DNA of 64,000 nucleotides from JARYGU01 sp033795365 (GTDB lineage Bacteria > Pseudomonadota > Alphaproteobacteria > Rhizobiales > Rhizobiaceae). The stretch lies in assembly GCA_033795365.1 (NCBI GenBank), contig JARYGU010000015.1, positions 82,289 through 146,288 on the forward strand, read 5' to 3'. Position numbers and translations under genes: made by a program. How positions within the stretch are numbered: the stretch's first letter is position 1; the number at the start of each line of letters is the position of its first letter. Shown here in pieces: positions 40,755-51,128 of the stretch. Below the pieces are notes generated by a model, which ran no database searches, was not told where the DNA came from, and saw only the letters and a program-made list of their open reading frames with translations.

Positions 40755-42989
40755 ATGGCAGGCAACCGCAGATCACAACGGATCGAGCCGTCCTTCGAAG
40801 GCGGCAGAGGGCGCGAAGCGGATGAGGATTTCCGCCTCGGCGCGGAGGATCGCGTTGCGGGCGGCCGTCCGGGCAAATCGTCCTCCTCCGCACGCAAGCC
40901 CGCGAAGGCTCCGGCGCGCCAGGCGGTCCGGCGGTCCGGCGGCCTTTTTCGTATGCTTCGGCGCTTCGTCTACTGGTGCCTCGTGCTCGGCCTCTGGGGC
41001 GCCATCGGCGTCGGCGGCCTCGTTCTCTATTACGGCGCGCGCATGCCGAGCGCCACGAGCTGGTCGATCCCGGACCGTCCGCCCAATGTCAAGATTCTCG
41101 CCGTCGACGGCGAAGCGATCGCCAATCGCGGCACGACCGGCGGCGAGGCGCTGTCTCTCGAAAACATGTCGCCCTATATTCCTCAGGCGGTGATCGCCAT
41201 CGAGGACCGGCGCTTCTATTCGCATTTCGGCATCGATCCGCTCGGCCTCGCCCGCGCCATGCTGACCAATGTCATGACCGGCCGCATGGTCCAGGGCGGC
41301 TCCACGCTCACCCAGCAGCTTGCCAAGAACCTTTTCCTCTCGCCGGAGCGCACGCTGGAGCGCAAGGTGCAGGAGGTCCTGCTCGCCTTCTGGCTGGAGC
41401 ACAAATACACCAAGGACCAGATCCTGGCGATGTATCTGAACCGGGTGTTCTTCGGCTCCAATTCCTATGGCGTCGAGGCCGCTTCACGCCGCTATTTCAA
41501 CAAGTCCGCCCGCGACGTGAACCTCGCGGAGGCCGCAACGCTCGCAGGCCTGCTGAAGGCCCCGTCGCGTCTTTCGCCGGCCCGCGACCCGAAGGCCGCG
41601 GAGGAGCGGGCGCAGGTCGTGCTCGGCGCGATGCGCGAGGAAGGCTTCGTCACCGACGGCGAAATCAAGACCGCCATGGCGCAGACGCCGGCGAGGGCGA
41701 AGAGCTACTGGTCCGGCGCCGAGCACTATGCCGCCGATCTCGTGATGGATCAGCTTCCCGCGATGATCGGCGACATCACCCAGGATCTCGTCGTCGAGAC
41801 GACCATCGATCTCGACCTCGAAAAGAAGGCGGACGAGGCGATATCGCAGATCATCGATACCGAAGGCGGCAAACTCGACGCCTCCCAGGCGGCCCTCGTC
41901 TCGATCGACGGGACCGGCGCCATCCGCGCCCTCGTTGGCGGCCGCGACTATGCGGCAAGCCAGTTCGACCGCGCCTCGAAGGCGAAGCGCCAGCCGGGTT
42001 CCGCCTTCAAGCCCTTCGTCTATGTCGCTGCGCTCGAGGAGGGCCGCTCGCCGCTTTCTGTCAGGAACGACGCCCCCGTGCGCATCGGCAAATGGACGCC
42101 GGAAAACTACGACCAGAAATATCGCGGCGAGGTGACGCTCGCCTCCGCGCTCGCCCATTCGCTGAACACCATCGCCGCCCAGCTCGTCATGGAGGTCGGC
42201 CCCGAGCAGGTGGTCAAGGTCGCCCATCGCCTCGGCATCGAATCCGATCTGCAGCCCAACGCGTCGATCGCGCTCGGTACGTCGGAAGTCTCGCTGGTCG
42301 AGCTGACGGCGGCCTATGCGCCGTTCATGAACGGCGGCTACAAGGCGACCCCGCATGTGATCCGCCGCATCTCCACCGCCGACGGCAAGGTTCTTTACGA
42401 GAACATCTACGACAACCCGCCGCGCGTCCTGGAGCCGAACGTCGCTTCCATGATGAACGGCATGATGACGAGGGTCATCACCGAAGGCACGGGGCGCAAT
42501 GCCAGAATTCCCGGCTGGCAGGCCGCGGGCAAGTCCGGCACCACCCAGTCCTTCCGCGATGCGCTTTTTGTCGGTTACACCAGCAACCTGACGACGGGCG
42601 TCTGGTTCGGCAACGACGACGGCAAGCCGATGAAGAAGGTGACCGGCGGCGGGCTTCCCGCCAAGGCCTGGAGCAGCTTCATGACCGCCGCCCATGAGGG
42701 GCTTGCACCCTCTCCGCTCTTCGGCACCACCGGCGGCGACATGCCGGTCCTTGAAGCAGAGCCGCCACGCAGTGAACCGGAATCGATCGGCGATCTCGTT
42801 TCGCGTGCGCTCGGCCTCGAAGACCGGCCGATGCAAGAGAGCGGCGTCTCCCCCGATTATACCGGCTCTGCCGGCCGGATGCCGATGGACGGCGAGGACG
42901 ACCGGCTTGTCCCGCCGGCCGATGTCGGCGGCCAGGCGGTGAACGCCAACCGGCGCACGACCCTTCTCGACATCCTTACCGGCGGCTGA
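40755..42989 (+). CDS. Class A penicillin-binding protein (transglycosylase/transpeptidase)
   Basis: A 744-residue bifunctional peptidoglycan synthase anchored by one helix (about 70-92) after a basic cytoplasmic tail. The GT51 domain has catalytic E150 in AIEDRRFYSHFG, then QGGSTLTQQLAKN and the YLNRVFFG motif. The transpeptidase has SxxK at S416-K419 (GSAFKP), SLNT and KSGTTQ. The C terminus is a low-complexity acidic/Pro tail. It resembles PBP1A/PBP1C-type proteins of rhizobia; which subclass is not decided. A GGCGGC/GCCGCC hairpin follows. Confidence 0.93.
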   Translation: MAGNRRSQRIEPSFEGGRGREADEDFRLGAEDRVAGGRPGKSSSSARKPAKAPARQAVRRSGGLFRMLRRFVYWCLVLGLWGAIGVGGLVLYYGARMPSATSWSIPDRPPNVKILAVDGEAIANRGTTGGEALSLENMSPYIPQAVIAIEDRRFYSHFGIDPLGLARAMLTNVMTGRMVQGGSTLTQQLAKNLFLSPERTLERKVQEVLLAFWLEHKYTKDQILAMYLNRVFFGSNSYGVEAASRRYFNKSARDVNLAEAATLAGLLKAPSRLSPARDPKAAEERAQVVLGAMREEGFVTDGEIKTAMAQTPARAKSYWSGAEHYAADLVMDQLPAMIGDITQDLVVETTIDLDLEKKADEAISQIIDTEGGKLDASQAALVSIDGTGAIRALVGGRDYAASQFDRASKAKRQPGSAFKPFVYVAALEEGRSPLSVRNDAPVRIGKWTPENYDQKYRGEVTLASALAHSLNTIAAQLVMEVGPEQVVKVAHRLGIESDLQPNASIALGTSEVSLVELTAAYAPFMNGGYKATPHVIRRISTADGKVLYENIYDNPPRVLEPNVASMMNGMMTRVITEGTGRNARIPGWQAAGKSGTTQSFRDALFVGYTSNLTTGVWFGNDDGKPMKKVTGGGLPAKAWSSFMTAAHEGLAPSPLFGTTGGDMPVLEAEPPRSEPESIGDLVSRALGLEDRPMQESGVSPDYTGSAGRMPMDGEDDRLVPPADVGGQAVNANRRTTLLDILTGG

Positions 42990-43010
42990 GTTGGCCGCCT
43001 TCATGTCTTT
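42981..43010 (+). terminator. Hairpin at the end of the PBP gene
   Basis: GGCGGC (42981-42986) pairs with GCCGCC (42994-42999) around the TGA stop and is followed by TTCATGTCTTT. It is a modest intrinsic terminator overlapping the last codons. Confidence 0.5.
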
Positions 43011-43139
43011 GCCAGTGGATTGGCGGGCTGCATGACGATGCGCGACTTGACGGGACGCGCGGTCCTCACCACATTCGCCGCGGGGATTTCAAATGGCGCT
43101 CAGACCGCTGATTTTGCGAGCCTTCCGCTCGCTTCATGC

Positions 43140-43168
43140 CTTGCAGTCGCTTGGACTGCTCCTTATAT
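43140..43168 (+). promoter_or_regulatory. RpoH (sigma-32)-type promoter of dnaK
   Basis: CTTGCA at 43140-43145 and CTTATAT at 43162-43168, 16 bases apart, fit the alphaproteobacterial heat-shock consensus (CTTG and C-TATAT). Transcription would start near 43175, leaving a leader of about 105 bases before dnaK. No CIRCE element is seen. Confidence 0.65.
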
Positions 43169-43280
43169 ACGCCGCAGGACCGCGGCTGACGCTGCGATTT
43201 CCCGTGAAGACCATACCATTAGGGGCTGCCAAATGAATGCCTGAATGGGTTCCGGCAGTTCGCTTGAAGGAGAGAATGAC

Positions 43281-45197
<1,917 letters not shown>

Positions 45198-45209
45198 TGA
45201 TGCAGAGAT

Positions 45210-45234
45210 ACCGGCCGCATCTCCCGCGGCCGGT
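45210..45234 (+). terminator. Hairpin between dnaK and dnaJ
   Basis: A perfect nine-base-pair stem ACCGGCCGC-ATCTCCC-GCGGCCGGT just after the dnaK stop, without a T-run. It may lower read-through, so that dnaJ is made in smaller amount than dnaK, or stabilise the dnaK message. The rest of the 249-bp gap shows no gene. Confidence 0.6.
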
Positions 45235-45446
45235 CCTACCGGTTAAGAAGAGGCGGAAGACGGCGCGAGGGGAAAAGCACATGATAACTCCCGTTCAACG
45301 CGGTGGCGACGTCATGGCTTTCCTTTCCGCTTCTTTCGCCTCTTCGCGCGTCCGGTCTTGGTCCGCCGGGCGCGTTGCGGTAGCAGTCTTGCGATTTCTC
45401 TTTTCCCCCAACCGAACCCTGTCCATGAAACGGACGTGAAACCGAT

Positions 45447-46580
45447 ATGGCAAAAGCTGACTTTTACGAAACGCTGGGAGTGTCGAAGACCGCCGACGAG
45501 AAGGAGCTGAAGAGCGCCTTCCGCAAGATGGCGATGAAGTATCACCCGGACAAGAATCCGGGCGATGCCGCGGCCGAACAGAAGTTCAAGGAAGTCAACG
45601 AGGCCTATGAGACGCTGAAGGATCCCCAGAAGCGCGCGGCCTACGACCGTTACGGCCACGCCGCCTTCGAGCATGGCGGCATGGGCGCCGGCGGTTTCGG
45701 TGCCGGCGGGTTCCAGGGCGGCGGCTTCTCCGACATCTTCGAGGACATCTTCGGCGAGATGATGGGCGGCGGGCGCCAGCGGCGTTCTGCCAGCGGACGC
45801 GAACGCGGCGCGGATCTTCGCTATAACATGGAGATCTCGCTGGAGGAGGCCTTCTCCGGCAAGACCGCGCAGATCCGCGTGCCGACCTCGATCACCTGCG
45901 ACGTCTGTTCCGGCACCGGCGCCAAGCCCGGCACCAAGCCGCAGACCTGCGGCACCTGTCAGGGCTCCGGCCGCGTGCGTGCGGCGCAGGGCTTCTTCTC
46001 GATCGAGCGCACCTGCCCGACCTGTCACGGCCGCGGCACCATCATTCCCGACCCTTGCGTGAAATGTCACGGCCAGGGCCGCGTCACCGAGGAGCGTTCG
46101 CTTTCGGTCAATATCCCGGCAGGCATCGAGGACGGCACCCGCATCCGGCTCGCCGGCGAGGGCGAGGCGGGCCTGCGCGGCGGGCCTGCGGGCGATCTCT
46201 ACATCTTTCTCTCCGTCAAGCCGCACGAGTTCTTCCAGCGCGACGGTGCCGATCTTTATTGCAGCGTGCCGATCTCCATGACGACGGCCGCACTCGGCGG
46301 CACCTTCGACGTCGCCACGCTCGACGGCACCAAGTCGCGCGTCTCGGTGCCGGAAGGCACCCAGGCCGGCCGCCAGTTCCGCCTGAAGGGCAAGGGCATG
46401 CCGGTCCTGCGCTCCGCCCAGGTCGGCGACCTCTATATCCAGATCCAGATCGAGACGCCGCAGAAGCTCTCCAAGCGGCAGCGCGAGCTCCTGAAGGAGT
46501 TCGAAGAGCTGTCCTCGAAGGAAAACAACCCCGAATCCTCCGGCTTCTTCGCCCGGATGAAGGAATTCTTCGAGGGCTGA
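45447..46580 (+). CDS. dnaJ: Chaperone DnaJ (Hsp40)
   Basis: A 377-residue co-chaperone that loads clients on DnaK and triggers its ATPase. The J domain (1-70) contains HPD in MKYHPDKNPGD, then a Gly/Phe-rich region. The zinc centre has four CxxCxGxG repeats (CDVCSGTG, CGTCQGSG, CPTCHGRG, CVKCHGQG), and two C-terminal beta domains follow. All elements of a type I DnaJ are present. It follows dnaK by 249 bp on the same strand and ends in a strong intrinsic terminator. Confidence 0.98.
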   Translation: MAKADFYETLGVSKTADEKELKSAFRKMAMKYHPDKNPGDAAAEQKFKEVNEAYETLKDPQKRAAYDRYGHAAFEHGGMGAGGFGAGGFQGGGFSDIFEDIFGEMMGGGRQRRSASGRERGADLRYNMEISLEEAFSGKTAQIRVPTSITCDVCSGTGAKPGTKPQTCGTCQGSGRVRAAQGFFSIERTCPTCHGRGTIIPDPCVKCHGQGRVTEERSLSVNIPAGIEDGTRIRLAGEGEAGLRGGPAGDLYIFLSVKPHEFFQRDGADLYCSVPISMTTAALGGTFDVATLDGTKSRVSVPEGTQAGRQFRLKGKGMPVLRSAQVGDLYIQIQIETPQKLSKRQRELLKEFEELSSKENNPESSGFFARMKEFFEG

Positions 46581-46623
46581 CCCTTCGATCGCCGGCATCC
46601 CATCACGGTTCGCGGCTACAAGC

Positions 46624-46662
46624 ACCCGCCTTTACGCAGACAGCGCGGAAAGGCGGGTTTTT
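46624..46662 (+). terminator. Intrinsic terminator after dnaJ
   Basis: ACCCGCCTTT (46624-46633) pairs with AAAGGCGGGT (46649-46658), followed by a five-T tail (46658-46662). A textbook rho-independent terminator whose tail overlaps the stop codon of the convergent gene at 46661. Confidence 0.88.
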
Positions 46663-46915
46663 ATCCGTCATTCCATTTCATGCGCATATAGACGTCGCCT
46701 TTCTGCAGCTCGTCCAGCATCTGGTCCAGCCGCCTGGCGCGAGTGTCCATCCGTTTGGCGTTGCTGATCCAAAGCAGATAGTCGTTGCGCTGGTAGGCCG
46801 GTCGGGCAGCGTATTTTTCGAAAAGGCCGCGTCGCGAAAGAGCATCGCGGACATCGTCCGGCATCGGCTGCAAGGGGCGTCTCAAGCGGTCTGCCGAAGA
46901 AGAGAGTTCCTTCAT
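46661..46915 (-). CDS. YdeI/OmpD-associated-like short protein
   Basis: An 84-residue protein resembling the C-terminal region of the YdeI family: MPDDVRDALSRRGLFEKYAARPAYQRNDYLLWISNAKR and RARRLDQMLDELQKG match the helical YdeI signature (WI..AKR..TR..R). Typical members are about 150-200 residues, so this is a stand-alone C-terminal domain. The ATG at 46915 has GGGAGG about nine bases upstream; a 28-residue extension to 46999 is possible. The function of the family is poorly known. It converges on dnaJ. Confidence 0.7.
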   Translation of the reverse strand: MKELSSSADRLRRPLQPMPDDVRDALSRRGLFEKYAARPAYQRNDYLLWISNAKRMDTRARRLDQMLDELQKGDVYMRMKWNDG

Positions 46916-47011
46916 GACGAGGCGGCCTCCCGGTGGGCCAAACGTCGTACCGTGCCGGCTTCGGAGCGCCTCATGTTCGAACGAACGCAAGCTGCCCACA
47001 GCGCCTGTCTT

Positions 47012-47602
47012 TTATATCATGCCTTCCCTTGCAAGGCCATCGAGCAGGAATTGGACCCGCTCCTCGACGCCCGTCCTTGGCAGCTCCAGAGGCCGGTAGC
47101 CGAGCCTGCGGAAGGTCGCGAGGCCCGGTTGATATTGCGCGATCGCTTCGTCGAGCCCATGCCTGCGCTCGCTGTCGCCGGAGAAGATTTCCGGCCATGG
47201 AGGGGTCATGAACACTTGCGTATTGTAACGCATGCGCCGTGCAGCCGTTTCCAGGTGGGCGGGTACGGGCCGGCCGAGATAGTCGAGGAAGGCGACGGCG
47301 TCGACGATGCCGCGGTCGAAGAAGGCAAGATCATCCGCCGCCGCGGCCTGCGCCATCTGGTTCATCGCGCGCGATACGCACAGTTCGCAGAACAATCCCG
47401 CGTCGCGCCAGGGAAGCCCCGGCCCGCCGATCGCCTGCTGTTCCTTGACGATCTGCCGCCCCGGCTCCTCGAATGTTCGAAAACCCCTCTGCTGCAAAGC
47501 CGCAAGCAGTGTCGACTTGCCGCCGCCCGAGCAGCCGGAAAGCAGGATGAAACGGTCGGATTGGCCGGCAAGGTCGCCCGGCCGGATGCTGTCCTCGGAC
47601 AT
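47012..47602 (-). CDS. Small P-loop ATPase/kinase-like protein
   Basis: A 196-residue protein with a Walker A GCSGGGKS near residues 23-30 (FILLSGCSGGGKSTLLAAL), FEEPGRQIVKEQ, a DRG motif (FFDRGIVDAVAFLDYLG) and a C-terminal LEERVQFLLDGL-type helix. This is the compact AAA_28/adenylate-kinase-like group of predicted ATPases found next to metabolic genes. AGGAG lies seven bases before the ATG at 47602. It may phosphorylate a small metabolite; no substrate is known. Confidence 0.8.
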   Translation of the reverse strand: MSEDSIRPGDLAGQSDRFILLSGCSGGGKSTLLAALQQRGFRTFEEPGRQIVKEQQAIGGPGLPWRDAGLFCELCVSRAMNQMAQAAAADDLAFFDRGIVDAVAFLDYLGRPVPAHLETAARRMRYNTQVFMTPPWPEIFSGDSERRHGLDEAIAQYQPGLATFRRLGYRPLELPRTGVEERVQFLLDGLAREGMI

Positions 47603-47815
47603 GGGTCGTCTCCTGAAAGGAAGAAGGCGTGTGCAGGTCCTGGAACGGCGCGCGTTCATTTGAACGCACAAAGGGATACTCCAGCCTGCGGTTTTAATTT
47701 CTGGGGGAGGGGCGGGAGCATCGCTCGACCGCGCGGCGTTCGCCGTCCAAACGTTTCAGCATGAAGTCGCTGGCGCGTCAAGCCGGACGGAATAGGATCC
47801 CGGAAGAGAGCCGGC

Positions 47816-48643
47816 TCAGCGGTCGAGCGCTGCCGCCGCAAGCGTCGCGATATACAGGTTGACGGTGGGCGGGACGCCGTCCGACAGGAACCAGGCCGCC
47901 GAAAGCCCGGCCCAGGCGAGAATCCACTGCAGCTGGCGCCGCGGCTCCAGCCCGGCCGCCTCGCAGACGATCGCCAGCCGCCGCTCGAACCGCTCGGGCC
48001 GGATCGCCACCCGGCTTTCCGGAGCGCCGATATCGGGATTGCAGAAGATGTTGGCGTAATCGAAGCCGCGCTCGCCGAAAAGCCGCTTCGGGTCGATCGC
48101 CAGCCAGCCGCGCTCGCCGAAGTCGAGCACATTGCCATGGTGAATGTCGCCATGGAGAACGCGCATCTCGCGCGGATCGGCAAGCAGCGTCCGAGCCGTC
48201 TGCGCCGCGCGCGCCAGCAATCCGCCCTGGCTGTCCGCGACCGGCCAGAGTTCGCGGAACCAGCGATCGAGCGGAATGAGCTCTGGCGGTGCCGTCTCGC
48301 GCGGCGCATGCAGCCGGACCACGGTCTCGCACAGGATGCGCGTCGCCTCGTCGTCACGGCCGTTCACGGCATAGTCGGAAAGCGAGCGCGTGCCCGTTGC
48401 CCTCTCGAGAAGGATCGCCTCATCCGAATGGGCATAGACCCTTGCGGCACCGTCGCCGTCCCACCAGCGCATCAGCAGGTGCCCGGTCCTCTCCTCGTCC
48501 TCGGTGGAAACCTTCAGCATGGCCGGAAGGCCCCTCCAGCGCACCGGCATCAACTTTGCCGCGGTGGAGCGGAATGCCTCGCCCTCCGGGGTCAGCTCCC
48601 ATTCGGCGATGAAGCGGTCGATAGTTCCAGGAAAAGTGTGCAA
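47816..48643 (-). CDS. Aminoglycoside O-phosphotransferase, APH(6)/streptomycin kinase-like
   Basis: A 275-residue kinase with the APH fold. The catalytic loop is VLHGDIHHGNVLDFG and the metal site follows in WLAIDPK; MLKVSTEDEE holds the nucleotide-binding lysine. It is closest in pattern to streptomycin 6-phosphotransferases, but chromosomal relatives often have unknown small-molecule substrates, so resistance is not implied. The only in-frame start is TTG at 48643, which lies inside an intergenic repeat element, so the N-terminal MHTFPGTI may derive from the repeat. The C-terminal end is complete. Confidence 0.83.
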   Translation of the reverse strand: MHTFPGTIDRFIAEWELTPEGEAFRSTAAKLMPVRWRGLPAMLKVSTEDEERTGHLLMRWWDGDGAARVYAHSDEAILLERATGTRSLSDYAVNGRDDEATRILCETVVRLHAPRETAPPELIPLDRWFRELWPVADSQGGLLARAAQTARTLLADPREMRVLHGDIHHGNVLDFGERGWLAIDPKRLFGERGFDYANIFCNPDIGAPESRVAIRPERFERRLAIVCEAAGLEPRRQLQWILAWAGLSAAWFLSDGVPPTVNLYIATLAAAALDR

Positions 48644-48687
48644 CGGTTTTCCGTCCGCAATTGCGTGAAAACAAAAGGACGGAGCAT
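48619..48687 (+). repeat. Intergenic mosaic-type repeat overlapping the start of the phosphotransferase gene
   Basis: The sequence TTCCAGGAAAAGTGTGCAAC, then GGTTTTCCGTCCGCAATTGCGTGAAAACAAAA, matches 5098-5139 over the first 38 bases with few differences, in the same orientation. Its wording recalls dispersed rhizobial intergenic elements. It covers the only start codon of the minus-strand phosphotransferase. Confidence 0.65.
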
Positions 48688-48728
48688 CTCGCGCGGTGCC
48701 GGAGATGCTCCCGGCTCATGCGGACGGG

Positions 48729-49412
48729 TTACTCTCCGGTCTTCGTTTCGACCAGCGACAGCCGCCCGTCGGCCTCGATCTCCACATGCACGTGTTCGTA
48801 GCCGGCTATCGAAGGATGCGAGGTCTCGAACGGATGCGCATGCGTCGCGGTGATCACCATCACGCTGGCGCCGGCGCCCTCGCCGGCCAGCACGCCGGCC
48901 GCCACATCCTCGAAAACCAAGCAGTCGGCCGGATCGAAGCCCAGTCGCTTCGCGCCGAGCATGTAGCCGTCGGGCGCAGGCTTGCCGATCTTCACGTCCT
49001 CGGCGGTCACCAGCACCTGGGGGATCGGCATTCCGGCCGCCTGGAGCCGCGCCTTTGCCAGCGCGATCGGTGAGGAGGTGACGATCGCCCAGCGCTCCGG
49101 CGGCAGCGAGTTCAGGAAGGCGATCGCGCCGGGCAGCGCCACGACGCCGGCAATATCCTCGATCTCCTGCCGCTCGATCTCCTTGGCCTCGGCCTCGGGG
49201 TCGACGCCGGGCAGGGCCAGTTGCCGGATCGTGTCGATCCCGCGCTTGCCGTGCATCGTCGGCAGGAATGTCTCGACGTCGAGCCCCTGTCGCGCCGCCC
49301 ACCGCGCCCAGACCCGCTCGGCGGCGGCGATCGAGTTGAGGATGGTCCCGTCCATGTCGAACAGGAAGGCGGAGAAGCTCTTTTCGTAAACGGGTGAAGC
49401 GGTGGAAAGCAA
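48729..49412 (-). CDS. HAD-superfamily sugar phosphatase/phosphomutase-like hydrolase
   Basis: A 227-residue HAD subfamily IA enzyme. Motif I is FDMDGTI with the nucleophile Asp, motif II is VTSS, the lysine is in KIGKPAPDGY, and motif IV is VFEDVAAG. A helical cap lies between motifs I and II (PTMHGKRGIDTIRQLALPG), as in beta-phosphoglucomutases and sugar-phosphate phosphatases. The start is TTG at 49412, since no ATG lies between it and the catalytic Asp. A cytosolic sugar-phosphate phosphatase is the most likely role. Confidence 0.88.
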   Translation of the reverse strand: MLSTASPVYEKSFSAFLFDMDGTILNSIAAAERVWARWAARQGLDVETFLPTMHGKRGIDTIRQLALPGVDPEAEAKEIERQEIEDIAGVVALPGAIAFLNSLPPERWAIVTSSPIALAKARLQAAGMPIPQVLVTAEDVKIGKPAPDGYMLGAKRLGFDPADCLVFEDVAAGVLAGEGAGASVMVITATHAHPFETSHPSIAGYEHVHVEIEADGRLSLVETKTGE

Positions 49413-49632
49413 GGCGATACCTGTCGGTTCTGGGGGAGGATTCTTGACGAAAGCCGTGATCGTCCCTCCGAACTATCGCCTCGCACGGCACGACGCAACG
49501 AAAGAATCGTCCGTTTGCTTTCGCTGGGCCCGGTCGATGCGGCATGCGAGCGCCTGCCGGTCCCTTCCCGCGTTGACACGGAGAGAAGCGGGGCGGGGCG
49601 TTCGGTCATTGCCGTATGGGGGCCGAAAGCCC

Positions 49633-50508
49633 TTAGGCCTTTCCCGCTTCCCAGCCGAGCATTGCCCGCTTGCGGGTGAGCCCCCAGTGATAACCGGTCA
49701 ACGCGCCGCTCTTGCCGAGCGCCCGGTGGCAGGGGACAACGAAGGAGATCGGGTTTCGCCCGACGGCCGCGCCGACGGCGCGGGATGCGGTCGGCTGGCC
49801 GAGCGAGCCGGCGATGTGCGAATAGGTGACGGCCCTGCCCATCGGAATGCGCAGCAGCGCCTCCCAGACCCGCACCTGGAAATCGGACCCGATCAGCACG
49901 ATCCGCAGCGGCTCCTGCGGGTTCCAGCGCTTCGGATCGAAGATCCGCGCGGCGTAGGGCGCCGTGGCCTCGACATCCTCGACATAGCGGGCGTTCGGCC
50001 AGCGGCGGGCCATGTCCTCGAAGCAGGCGGTGCCGTCCTCGTCGTCGCTGAAGGCGAGGCCGGCCAGTCCGCGGTCGGTGATCATCACCAGAGCCCGGCC
50101 GAAGGGCGAGGCGTGGAAGCCGTGGCGGATCGTCAGGCCGGCGCCGCGCGCCTTCCATTCGCCGGGCGACATCGCCTCGTGCGTAACGAAGAGATCGTGC
50201 AGGCGACCCGGTCCGGAGAGGCCGAGCTCGAAGCTGGTCTCGAGGAGCGGCAGCGCTTCCCGGCTGAGCAGGCGCTTGGCATGGTCGAGCGTGACCGCCT
50301 GCAGGAAGGCCTTGGGCGAAAGCCCGGCCCAGCGTGTGAAGGTCTTCTGCAGTTGCGTCGGCGATTGCTTCAGGCGCTGGGCGATTTCCTCCAGGGTCGG
50401 CTGCTCACGGTAGTCCTCGGTGATCATCTCGATCACGTGGCGAACCGTGTCATAGTCCCCGCCTGCCGGCGTGATGTCCGTCTTCAACGTGGCTGCGATA
50501 TTCATCAT
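49633..50508 (-). CDS. Ada-like bifunctional regulator / O6-methylguanine-DNA methyltransferase
   Basis: A 291-residue protein. Residues about 20-115 form an AraC-type helix-turn-helix (LEEIAQRLKQSPTQLQKTFTRWAGLSPKAFLQ), and the C-terminal domain is a methylated-DNA-protein cysteine methyltransferase with the acceptor in VVPCHRALG and the RAVGAAVGRNP helix. The N-terminal Ada phosphotriester-repair zinc domain is absent. It removes O6-alkylguanine by suicide transfer and may regulate alkylation genes. GGAG precedes twin ATGs at 50508 and 50505. Confidence 0.92.
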   Translation of the reverse strand: MMNIAATLKTDITPAGGDYDTVRHVIEMITEDYREQPTLEEIAQRLKQSPTQLQKTFTRWAGLSPKAFLQAVTLDHAKRLLSREALPLLETSFELGLSGPGRLHDLFVTHEAMSPGEWKARGAGLTIRHGFHASPFGRALVMITDRGLAGLAFSDDEDGTACFEDMARRWPNARYVEDVEATAPYAARIFDPKRWNPQEPLRIVLIGSDFQVRVWEALLRIPMGRAVTYSHIAGSLGQPTASRAVGAAVGRNPISFVVPCHRALGKSGALTGYHWGLTRKRAMLGWEAGKA

Positions 50509-50605
50509 TCTTCTCCGGCTCCCCGTCGACGCGCGGGGATTCGCAAAATCTCGCCGTCAGAAAACCACGATCGGCCCGTCCGGGCCACCCGATTCTTGCG
50601 AAAGC

Positions 50606-51106
50606 TCAATAACCGCGCTTGACCCGGGCGAGAGCGCCGGAAAAGGCCTTGGCGAAGCGTTCCCGGTCGTCGAGATGGAGGAAGCTGCCGACATCCGTCC
50701 GCTGTCCGCCGCCGCTGACATGCATCGCGGTTATGCCGATCTCTTGCCTGCGCGAGACGAGGAAGCGCGCCCAGAAGGGATTGAACAGGTGCTCGGTCTC
50801 GCGGCCCGAGGGCGCGATCTTGCGGATCGAGATATTGGTGCGCGACAACTCGACCAGCTCGCGGGCGCGGGCGGCGCGGTTGTTCAGCCAGAATGCGCCG
50901 AAAAGGATCGCGAAATCCGCGCCGAAGAACATCACCACCGGCCAGGCGCCGGAAATGAGGAACACCGCCATATGCGCCGCCGTCATCGCGCCTGCGATGA
51001 GGAAGAAGATCAGGTGGCCGGATCTGCCAAGCGAACGGTAGGGCTGGAGCTCCGCGGAAAAGACCGGCCGCTCGTTGATCGACATATCTGCGTTGCCTTC
51101 GCTCAT
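50606..51106 (-). CDS. DUF2244 membrane protein
   Basis: A 166-residue integral membrane protein of DUF2244, common in alphaproteobacteria. It has FSAELQPYRSLG, then two adjoining transmembrane helices (about 31-49 and 54-74), followed by a cytoplasmic WFLNN-like turn and the conserved FNPFWARFLVSR region. The start at 51106 is 22 bp from the divergent nth start; a later ATG at 51085 is possible. Function unknown; members are often adjacent to nth, as here. Confidence 0.88.
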   Translation of the reverse strand: MSEGNADMSINERPVFSAELQPYRSLGRSGHLIFFLIAGAMTAAHMAVFLISGAWPVVMFFGADFAILFGAFWLNNRAARARELVELSRTNISIRKIAPSGRETEHLFNPFWARFLVSRRQEIGITAMHVSGGGQRTDVGSFLHLDDRERFAKAFSGALARVKRGY

Positions 51107-51128
51107 GGCCGATGACTATAGAAGCATC

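Noticed and set aside
47816..48643. Reading the APH(6)-like gene as a transferred antibiotic-resistance gene
   Set aside because: Composition and flanks match the chromosome, with no insertion sequence or integron parts; chromosomal APH-like kinases often act on other molecules.
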